From the NCBI GenBank assembly GCA_900552095.1, contig URYM01000112.1:1-6149 (forward strand): a stretch of DNA of 6,149 bases, read 5' to 3'. A model generated the notes under the pieces. The model saw only the letters and a list, made by a program, of their open reading frames with translations, was not told where the DNA came from and did no database searches. Within the stretch, counting starts at the first letter, position 1. Each line of letters opens with the position of its first letter. This DNA is from an uncultured Blautia sp. GTDB taxonomy: Bacteria; Bacillota; Clostridia; Lachnospirales; Lachnospiraceae. Positions 1 through 4,187 of this stretch are shown one piece after another. The translations under genes were made by a program, and so were the position numbers.

Positions 1-496
1 CTTAAGGACGTATGCGAAAAAGAAGCAGATTTATATTGCGACCCAGTTTAATCACCCCAGGGAACTGACGGGGAAAGCAAGGAGGCTGCTGCGTCTTCTG
101 ACAGAGATGGGGATTGTTATCAAAAATCAGGCGGTACTTTTGAAAGGAGTTAACGACAGTCCCCGGGTTCTGGGACAACTTTTGAAAGATCTGACTGCCT
201 CAGGGGTGGTACCTTACTATGTCTTCCAGTGCCGGCCTGTGCGGGGAGTGAAAAATCAGTTTCAGGTACCACTGAAAGAGGGAATCCGCATTGTAGACGG
301 AGCAAAAAATATGCAGAACGGACAGGGAAAATGCATCCGTTACTGTATGTCGCTGCCCCAGGGCAAGGTAGAGGCAGTGGGAGAGCTTCTAAATGGAGAG
401 ACAATCTTTAAATTCCATCAGGCAAAGGATCCAAAAGATGCGGCGAGAATTTTTACGCTGAAGCTGGAAGAGGGGCAGGGATGGCTGGATCTGTGA
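1..496 (+). CDS. KamA-family radical SAM protein, C-terminal part (5' end outside window)
   Basis: The reading frame is open from base 2 and ends at TGA 494-496, so about 164 C-terminal residues are present. ATG 107 is internal, because family-like sequence precedes it (IYIATQFNHPRELT, resembling the HFNHPxE strand of lysine 2,3-aminomutases). Other family marks follow: NQAVLLKGVND, then VVPYYVFQCRPVRG. The radical SAM CxxxCxxC cluster motif would lie upstream and cannot be seen. In true lysine 2,3-aminomutase two Asp bind the substrate amine, one after QC and one in DAPGGGGK, whose Lys holds PLP. Here QC is followed by Arg, and the loop carrying the second Asp is missing; GQGK (Lys codon 329-331) may align with the PLP lysine. 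The tail (GKCIRYCMS, then IFKFHQAKDP) matches my memory of an uncharacterised clostridial KamA subfamily. Family is confident, function unknown, and lysine 2,3-aminomutase activity unlikely. Confidence 0.85.
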   Translation, partial: LRTYAKKKQIYIATQFNHPRELTGKARRLLRLLTEMGIVIKNQAVLLKGVNDSPRVLGQLLKDLTASGVVPYYVFQCRPVRGVKNQFQVPLKEGIRIVDGAKNMQNGQGKCIRYCMSLPQGKVEAVGELLNGETIFKFHQAKDPKDAARIFTLKLEEGQGWLDL

Positions 497-518
497 TTCT
501 CTTTCTGTGACACAACAA

Positions 519-554
519 AAAAAGAACGGATCGTTTTCACGATCCGTTCTTTTT
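519..554 (+). terminator. Rho-independent terminator after the KamA-family gene
   Basis: Bases 519-533 and 540-554 form a perfect 15-bp stem (core AAAGAACGGATCG) around a 6-nt loop TTTTCA. The 3' arm ends in five Ts. An A-run before the stem gives a T-tract on the other strand too, so it could work in both directions. It starts 22 nt after the KamA-family stop codon and separates that gene from the dehydrogenase operon. Confidence 0.9.
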
Positions 555-565
555 AATGAGGGGGG

Positions 566-592
566 AGATAGTGAGTGGTTCATCAACTATCT
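566..592. repeat. Inverted repeat AGATAGT/ACTATCT
   Basis: Bases 566-572 and 586-592 are perfectly complementary, with 13 nt between. No T-run follows directly, so it is a poor terminator. A TATTAT box (599-604) lies just downstream. It could be a protein-binding site or a weak RNA hairpin; the role is unknown. Confidence 0.4.
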
Positions 593-697
593 GTCCTTTA
601 TTATAGAGAGGAACTGTGACAGGAATATGTACAAATTCTAAAAGAATTAGAAAATTTATAAAGATAAACGAAAAAAAGCGGGAAGAGAATCCAACAT

Positions 698-726
698 TTG
701 CTATTTCAGGTCAAATATGCTACCAT
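698..726 (+). promoter_or_regulatory. Weak candidate promoter for the dehydrogenase-guaA operon
   Basis: TTGCTA (698-703) and TACCAT (721-726) are 17 nt apart; each matches 4 of 6 consensus positions. The A+T-rich CATAAT at 724-729 is an alternative -10. This is the best pair I found between the upstream terminator and the gene, but it is far weaker than the two promoters near 3800-3920, and another start site is quite possible. Confidence 0.25.
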
Positions 727-781
727 AATTTTAAGATGTCAAGGTCATAAATTTTGGCTGCACTCAAACATTAGCAAAATG

Positions 782-824
782 TGTGCCGGAGGGCACAGCC
801 AGGACAACAGAAAAACTGTTGGGC
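782..824 (+). promoter_or_regulatory. Two small hairpins in the leader just before the dehydrogenase RBS
   Basis: Hairpin 1 is TGTGCC (782-787), loop GGAG, GGCACA (792-797). Hairpin 2 is CAACAG (805-810), loop AAAAA, CTGTTG (816-821). Hairpin 2 ends five bases before the ribosome binding region (AGAAGGGAG, 825-833), so it could influence translation. Neither carries a T-run, so they are not terminators. They do not show the ACGR loops of a guanidine-II riboswitch, and I recognise no known riboswitch here. Confidence 0.4.
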
Positions 825-838
825 AGAAGGGAGTTTTT

Positions 839-1948
839 ATGGAGACAAGACCTTATATTTCCTGGGAACAGATCGGAAATTTTATGACGGATGCTTTTGC
901 AGCGGCGGGGGTGCCGCGGCAGGAGGCGGCGCTCTGTGCAGATGTACTGATGGAGAGCGACAGAAGGGGAATTGAGAGTCATGGATGTAACCGGTTTAAG
1001 CCGATTTATATCGACCGGATCCGCGCAGGGATCCAGAAACCGGTAACAGAGGTTGAGGTGCTGAGGGAAACGAAGACGACGGCTGTTCTGGATGCCCATG
1101 ATGGTATGGGCATGGTGGCGAGCTTTCAGGCAATGGAGATGGCTGTGGCAAAGGCGAAAGAATGTGGGCTTTCCATGGTAACGGTGAGAAATTCCACACA
1201 TTACGGGATTGCCGGATATTGGAGTACCATGGCAACGAAAGCGGGAATGATCGGAATTACCGGGACAAATGCCCGGCCTTCCATAGCGCCTACTTTTGGG
1301 GTGGAAAATATGCTGGGAACGAACCCGCTGACAGTAGGGATGCCCACAGATGAGGAATTTCCTTTTATGCTGGATTGTGCCACTTCAATTACGCAGAGAG
1401 GAAAGCTGGAATACTACGCGAGAAGCGGGCAGGCAGCGCCTTCGGGGATGGTGATTGGTTCGGACGGACAGGCAATGACAGACAGCGGGGAGATTCTGCA
1501 GGCACTCACGAGAGGAGAGGCAGCTCTGGCACCTCTTGGCGGAATTGGCGAGGAACTGGGAGGTTATAAAGGGTATGGCTATGCAACGGTGGTGGAGGTG
1601 CTTTCGGCGGCTCTGCAGGCGGGCAGCTATCTCAAAATGCTGAATGGAAAGAGTGAAAGCGGAGAAAAACAGCCGTATCATCTGGGGCATTTTTTCCTGG
1701 TGATCGATCCGGAAGCTTTTATGGGAAGAGAGACTTTTCAGAAGATTTGCGGAGAGATCCTGCGGCAGCTTCGGGCTTCCCGGAAAGCGCCGGGACATGA
1801 CAGGATTTATACAGCCGGCGAGAAGGAGTATCTGACCTGGCTGGAGCGGAAAGAAAAAGGAGTCCCGGTAGGGGAAAGTGTGCAGAAGGATCTGATGGCG
1901 GTGCGTGACTGCTACCATCTTCCTTATAGATTTTCATTTGAGAAATAA
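839..1948 (+). CDS. Ldh_2-family malate/L-lactate-type dehydrogenase
   Basis: A 369-residue cytosolic oxidoreductase of the malate/L-lactate dehydrogenase type 2 family, NAD(P)-dependent and unrelated to classical Rossmann lactate dehydrogenases. Family relatives reduce or oxidise 2-hydroxy acids (malate, lactate, sulfolactate, ureidoglycolate) or cyclic imino acids. Family marks in order: RGIESHG at 43-49, NSTHYGIAGYW at 118-128 with the probable catalytic His121, LGTNP at 159-163, FMLDCATS at 176-183, RGK at 187-189 and GGYKGYG at 241-247. Length is slightly above the usual 330-360. ATG 839 is chosen because AGGGAG lies 5 nt upstream and METRPYISWEQI begins like the family; the frame is open back to 698 but that part is not family-like. 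The stop is only 14-20 nt before the GMP synthase start, so the two are probably cotranscribed. Substrate cannot be read from the sequence. Confidence 0.88.
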   Translation: METRPYISWEQIGNFMTDAFAAAGVPRQEAALCADVLMESDRRGIESHGCNRFKPIYIDRIRAGIQKPVTEVEVLRETKTTAVLDAHDGMGMVASFQAMEMAVAKAKECGLSMVTVRNSTHYGIAGYWSTMATKAGMIGITGTNARPSIAPTFGVENMLGTNPLTVGMPTDEEFPFMLDCATSITQRGKLEYYARSGQAAPSGMVIGSDGQAMTDSGEILQALTRGEAALAPLGGIGEELGGYKGYGYATVVEVLSAALQAGSYLKMLNGKSESGEKQPYHLGHFFLVIDPEAFMGRETFQKICGEILRQLRASRKAPGHDRIYTAGEKEYLTWLERKEKGVPVGESVQKDLMAVRDCYHLPYRFSFEK

Positions 1949-1954
1949 GAGAAA

Positions 1955-1971
1955 AGGAGAACATGCAAATG
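1955..1971 (+). promoter_or_regulatory. Ribosome binding site with two possible guaA start codons
   Basis: AGGAG at 1955-1959 precedes ATG 1963 by only 3 nt and ATG 1969 by 9 nt. The second ATG has more normal spacing and gives a protein beginning MKQDMIVILDLGS. The first adds only Met-Gln. I prefer 1969. Confidence 0.55.
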
Positions 1972-3261
1972 AAGCAGGATATGATTGTGATTCTGGATCT
2001 GGGAAGTACAGAGAATACAGTTCTGGCGCGGGAAATCCGCAGCCTGGGTGTGTACAGTGAGATTTATCCCCATGACATTACGGCGGAAGAGTTAAAAGGT
2101 CTTCCCAATGTGAAGGGAGTTATTCTCTACGGAGGTCCCAATCGTGTAGTGGACGGAGTGGAAATTGATGTAAGACCGGAGATTTATGACTTGGATCTTC
2201 CTTTTATGGCGATTGATCACGCACCGACCAAATGCACGTCTTACAGTACGTATGCGGAGGCGGAAAAACATCTGAAAGATTTTGTCTTTGATACCTGTGG
2301 AGCAGAAGCTAACTGGAATATGAAAAACTTTATCGCAGATCAGATCGAACTGGTTCGCCAGCAGGTGGGGGATAAAAAGGTTCTGCTTGCCCTGTCAGGC
2401 GGTGTGGACAGTTCTGTAGTTGCCGCACTTCTGATCAAAGCAATCGGAAAACAGCTGACCTGTGTTCATGTCAATCACGGCCTGATGAGAAAGGGTGAGT
2501 CGGAGAGCGTAGTGGAAGTGTTTAAAAATCAGCTGGATGCCAATCTGGTTTATGTGGATGCTTCCGAGCGTTTTCTGGGCAAGCTGGAAAATGTGACAGA
2601 TCCGGAGCAGAAGAGAAAGATTATCGGTGCTGAATTTATCCGTGTGTTTGAGGAGGAAGCGCGTAAACTGGAGGGAATTGAGTTCCTGGGTCAGGGAACA
2701 ATCTATCCGGATATTGTGGAGAGCGGAACAAAGACGGCAAAGATGGTGAAGTCTCATCACAACGTGGGAGGACTGCCGGAGGATCTGCAGTTTGAGCTGG
2801 TAGAGCCTTTAAAGCAGCTTTTCAAAGATGAAGTCCGCGCCTGCGGTCTGGAACTGGGACTGCCGACAGAGATGGTTTACCGTCAGCCGTTCCCCGGACC
2901 GGGACTTGGCGTGCGCTGTCTTGGCGCAATTACCAGAGAACGTCTGGAAGCGGTTCGTGAGGCAGACGCTATTTTGAGAGAAGAGTTTAAAAATGCCGGA
3001 CTGGATAAAAAGGTATGGCAGTACTTTACTGTAGTGCCCGACTTCAAGTCTGTGGGTGTGCGGGATAATGCCAGGTCTTTTGAATATCCGGTGATCATTC
3101 GTGCGGTGAATACGGTGGATGCCATGAGCGCGACCATCGAGCAGATTGACTGGCCGGTGCTTCTGAAGATCACAGACCGAATTATGAAAGAAGTAAAAAA
3201 TGTGAATCGTGTCTGCTATGATCTGAGCCCGAAGCCAAATGCGACGATAGAGTGGGAATAA
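1969..3261 (+). CDS. guaA: GMP synthase with degenerate glutaminase domain
   Basis: GMP synthase aminates XMP to GMP using ATP, normally with ammonia from its own N-terminal glutaminase domain. Numbering is from ATG 1963. The synthetase half is intact: P-loop SGGVDSS at 145-151, VNHGLMRKGES, DPEQKRKIIGAEF, QGTIYPDIVES, KSHHNVGGLPED, then PFPGPGLGVRCLG near 309-321 and the C-terminal NATIEWE. The protein is 430-432 residues against about 510-525 usually. The loss lies in the glutaminase part, roughly residues 1-110. ILYGGP (54-59) remains, but the nucleophile loop expected as G-[IVL]-C-Y-G reads MAIDHA (82-87), with Asp in place of Cys. The segment that should hold the HPE catalytic pair is absent, about 90 residues fewer. 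The enzyme probably uses free ammonia or a separate amidotransferase. I recall similar short forms in Lachnospiraceae, so this looks like a lineage variant, not a fresh mutation. It follows the dehydrogenase gene by 20 nt. Confidence 0.93.
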   Translation: MKQDMIVILDLGSTENTVLAREIRSLGVYSEIYPHDITAEELKGLPNVKGVILYGGPNRVVDGVEIDVRPEIYDLDLPFMAIDHAPTKCTSYSTYAEAEKHLKDFVFDTCGAEANWNMKNFIADQIELVRQQVGDKKVLLALSGGVDSSVVAALLIKAIGKQLTCVHVNHGLMRKGESESVVEVFKNQLDANLVYVDASERFLGKLENVTDPEQKRKIIGAEFIRVFEEEARKLEGIEFLGQGTIYPDIVESGTKTAKMVKSHHNVGGLPEDLQFELVEPLKQLFKDEVRACGLELGLPTEMVYRQPFPGPGLGVRCLGAITRERLEAVREADAILREEFKNAGLDKKVWQYFTVVPDFKSVGVRDNARSFEYPVIIRAVNTVDAMSATIEQIDWPVLLKITDRIMKEVKNVNRVCYDLSPKPNATIEWE

Positions 3262-3305
3262 GTTCAGACATTCTGATCCACCCTCTATTATCCCCATAAG
3301 GGCAT

Positions 3306-3356
3306 AAAAGAACGACCTTTGACAAGGCAGAAAAGCCAGTGTCAGGTCGTTCTTTT
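3306..3356. terminator. Bidirectional terminator between guaA and the convergent HTH gene
   Basis: AAAAGAACGACCT (3306-3318) pairs perfectly over 13 bp with 3344-3356, which ends in TTTT. The apical part can extend the stem with GACA/TGTC (3321-3324/3340-3343) and GGC/GCC (3326-3328/3335-3337). The A-run at its left edge is a T-run on the minus strand, so it can end both guaA transcripts and transcripts of the minus-strand gene that stops at 3386. Its outer stem shares AAAGAACG with the terminator at 519-554. Confidence 0.88.
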
Positions 3357-3385
3357 AACTTCAGACAGTCTATGCTCAGGGACGG

Positions 3386-3751
3386 TTATTCAGTGAAATT
3401 GCCTGCGCGTTTTATCCTGCTTTCAATTTTGGAAATATTTGGCTGAGTCGTTCCTAAGAGATCAGCTATTTCTGATTGTGTTTTGCCTTCGGCCCGAAGC
3501 TGGGAGATGGTTGTCTCCATCTGACTGAACGGTTTTGTCCGGCAGGTTCGCGACTGAGAAATAATAGCGGCATCATCGTAACTGCGAACTTCAACCATAA
3601 TGGTCTCAGAAGGTGTCCGGCGTTTCAGTCTTAAGACATTATCCTTTTTATGAATTTCCACATCTTTACTGGACATTAAATCTTTAAGTGTCATGTCAGC
3701 GATGTCCTTCGGAACCATAGTGCTGGCTCCTGCTTTCATGATATCATTCAT
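3386..3751 (-). CDS. Small helix-turn-helix protein of unknown family
   Basis: A 121-residue protein I do not recognise. Residues 80-114 look like a DNA-binding helix-turn-helix: TISQLRAEGK, TQSEIADLLG, then the recognition-helix-like TTQPNISKIESRIK. The N-terminal 75 residues are mixed polar and hydrophobic, with no signal peptide, membrane segment or recognised enzyme motif; they may form a dimerisation or ligand-binding part. The start is supported by GAGGTGA ending 8 nt before the ATG (plus-strand 3749-3751) and by a perfect promoter upstream. It converges on guaA and diverges from the ABC-F leader. A protein of this size so placed could repress itself, the ABC-F transcript, or both, but that is inference. 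Alternatives are a plasmid- or phage-derived regulator or an antitoxin-like protein; no toxin-like partner is visible next to it. Confidence 0.75.
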   Translation of the reverse strand: MNDIMKAGASTMVPKDIADMTLKDLMSSKDVEIHKKDNVLRLKRRTPSETIMVEVRSYDDAAIISQSRTCRTKPFSQMETTISQLRAEGKTQSEIADLLGTTQPNISKIESRIKRAGNFTE

Positions 3752-3781
3752 AGTATGTTCACCTCACGATCAATAAGTATC

Positions 3782-3811
3782 TGTTATGTTTATATGAATT
3801 ATATTTGTTAT
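3782..3811. repeat. Repeat cluster over the HTH promoter -10 (possible operator)
   Basis: On the plus strand TGTTAT occurs at 3782-3787 and 3806-3811, 24 bp apart, about two helical turns. Between them TTATAT is repeated at 3790-3795 and 3799-3804. The cluster covers the -10 box and start region of the minus-strand promoter, where an autorepressor would bind. The A+T richness makes chance repeats likely, so this is only a candidate. Confidence 0.3.
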
Positions 3812-3826
3812 ATTCCATTCTGTCAA
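3798..3826 (-). promoter_or_regulatory. Consensus sigma-A promoter for the HTH gene
   Basis: Read on the minus strand, TTGACA (3826-3821) and TATAAT (3803-3798) match consensus in every base with an exact 17-nt spacer. Transcription would start near 3790, about 40 nt before the ATG. A full-consensus promoter for a small DNA-binding protein suggests it is held down by a repressor, possibly its own product. Confidence 0.85.
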
Positions 3827-3857
3827 GAGAATACTTAAAAAATAAAAAATATAGAGC

Positions 3858-3895
3858 TGAATCCTTCCCCCGGATTCTAAAAAAGGGTTGATTCA
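3858..3895. repeat. Inverted repeats between the divergent promoters
   Basis: GAATCC (3859-3864) and GGATTC (3872-3877) form a perfect inverted repeat with a 7-nt spacer. TGAATC (3858-3863) is also complementary to GATTCA (3890-3895), which overlaps the -35 box of the plus-strand promoter. The position between two divergent promoters suits a regulator site. No T-run directly follows on either strand, so it is not a good terminator. Confidence 0.35.
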
Positions 3896-3916
3896 CCGGG
3901 AGAAATTGTTTATAAT
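3888..3916 (+). promoter_or_regulatory. Strong sigma-A promoter of the ABC-F leader transcript
   Basis: TTGATT (3888-3893) and a perfect TATAAT (3911-3916) are separated by exactly 17 nt. Transcription should start near 3923, giving a 5' leader of about 260 nt before the ABC-F start codon. So long a leader after a good promoter points to control after initiation. Confidence 0.8.
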
Positions 3917-3970
3917 TCAGACAGAACAGTATTCCTTGATAATACAGAGGATATGAGAAAGAGGTGAGAG

Positions 3971-4061
3971 GATGTTTAACTATTCCTGCAGATAAAAATG
4001 AAATGTGCGGTGATGCTGCCTGGGCAGCATGATTGCACTCATTGTGGGAAAGTTAAACATC
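3971..4061 (+). promoter_or_regulatory. Structured 5' leader that can hide the uORF start
   Basis: GATGTTTAACT (3971-3981) and AGTTAAACATC (4051-4061) are perfectly complementary over 11 bp and would enclose the uORF start codon. Inside lies a long imperfect hairpin: 3997-4001 with 4039-4043, a 3-nt bulge, 4005-4011 with 4032-4038 (including two G-T pairs), one G/G mismatch, then ATGCTGC (4013-4019) with GCAGCAT (4024-4030) around a CTGG loop. A translating ribosome on the uORF would break the outer helix. Pairing was worked out by eye without energies. Confidence 0.55.
3972..3995 (+). CDS. Seven-codon upstream ORF (candidate leader peptide MFNYSCR)
   Basis: ATG 3972 to TAA 3993-3995 encodes MFNYSCR. 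AGGTG (3962-3966) lies 5 nt before the ATG, and the same GAGGTGA sequence serves the HTH gene, so initiation is plausible. It starts about 50 nt into the predicted transcript and upstream of the ABC-F attenuator hairpin, as leader peptides do in ribosome-mediated attenuation. Its start codon falls inside the 5' arm of an 11-bp long-range helix. Codons 5-7 overlap TTCCTGCAG (3983-3991), which is repeated in the 3' arm of the terminator hairpin. Too short for similarity to prove it; the case rests on position and structure. Confidence 0.5.
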   Translation: MFNYSCR

Positions 4062-4096
4062 TGTTCACGTATCATAGGACTGGGGAGTTCCCTTAG
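3998..4096 (+). CDS. Possible second leader ORF, 32 codons
   Basis: ATG 3998 begins 2 nt after the stop of the seven-codon uORF and runs to TAG 4094-4096, 32 residues with a CTHCGK stretch. It has no ribosome binding site of its own and could be reached only by re-initiation after the first uORF. Most of it lies in the strongly structured RNA segment, so constraint may come from base pairing and not from the protein. I recognise no family; it may be a chance frame. Confidence 0.2.
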   Translation: MKCAVMLPGQHDCTHCGKVKHLFTYHRTGEFP

Positions 4097-4120
4097 CAGG
4101 GAGGAGTTTCTGGTATTTTG

Positions 4121-4150
4121 AGCTGCAGGAGTCGCTTTCCTGCAGCTTTT
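4121..4150 (+). terminator. Terminator-like hairpin in the ABC-F leader (candidate attenuator)
   Basis: AGCTGCAGGA (4121-4130) and TCCTGCAGCT (4138-4147) form a perfect 10-bp stem around GTCGCTT, followed by TTT then C. The T-run is short, so basal termination may be leaky. It lies between the uORF and the ABC-F gene, 35 nt before the GTG start. TCCTGCAG in the uORF (3984-3991) can pair with the same 5' arm (4123-4130), an alternative that would disrupt the terminator. CTTTT (4146-4150) can also pair with AAAAG (4157-4161). Confidence 0.6.
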
Positions 4151-4170
4151 CTGCGCAAAAGACGCAAGTA

Positions 4171-4187
4171 AGGAGGAAACAGCAGTG
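4171..4187 (+). promoter_or_regulatory. Ribosome binding site deciding the GTG start of the ABC-F gene
   Basis: AGGAGG at 4171-4176 is 8 nt before GTG 4185 and 14 nt before the in-frame ATG 4191. The spacing favours GTG, giving MSMIKVENLTFSY. A full-consensus ribosome binding site means expression is unlikely to be limited at initiation once the leader is read through. Confidence 0.7.

Larger units (their letters stand above)
555..838. other. Non-coding interval before the dehydrogenase operon
   Basis: About 280 bases hold no convincing gene. The dehydrogenase frame is open back to TTG 698, but that 47-residue extension has no ribosome binding site and does not look like the family's N-terminus. 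Visible items are a 7-bp inverted repeat (AGATAGT 566-572 / ACTATCT 586-592), an A+T-rich palindrome (AATTCT 634-639 / AGAATT 643-648), a weak promoter candidate and two leader hairpins, listed separately where useful. I recognised no purine, T-box or guanidine riboswitch pattern. Confidence 0.6.

Noticed and set aside
494..554. TGA of the KamA-family gene read as selenocysteine, given selD nearby
   Set aside because: The frame after TGA runs straight into the terminator hairpin and shows no family-like continuation.
698..838. N-terminal extension of the dehydrogenase from TTG 698
   Set aside because: It has no ribosome binding site, contains leader hairpins and is not family-like; ATG 839 has a good site and a family-like start.
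1385..1918. 177-codon open frame on the minus strand inside the dehydrogenase gene
   Set aside because: It opposes a clear conserved gene, has no recognisable motif and is rich in Ser, Pro, Leu, His and Arg as expected for an antisense shadow.
2809..3297. 162-codon minus-strand frame over the guaA 3' end
   Set aside because: Antisense shadow of a highly conserved coding region with no motif.
3858..3877. GAATCC/GGATTC hairpin as a terminator
   Set aside because: Stem of only 6 bp and no T-run directly after it on either strand; kept only as a possible binding site.
3263..3923. TTCAGACA present three times (3263-3270, 3360-3367, 3916-3923)
   Set aside because: Only eight bases, irregular spacing, different contexts and no flanking similarity; probably coincidence.
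4082..4102. TCCCT/AGGGA (4089-4093/4098-4102) as a T-box-like element
   Set aside because: No T-box consensus and no specifier structure seen; it is just a short local hairpin that competes with GGG/CCC pairing at 4083-4092.
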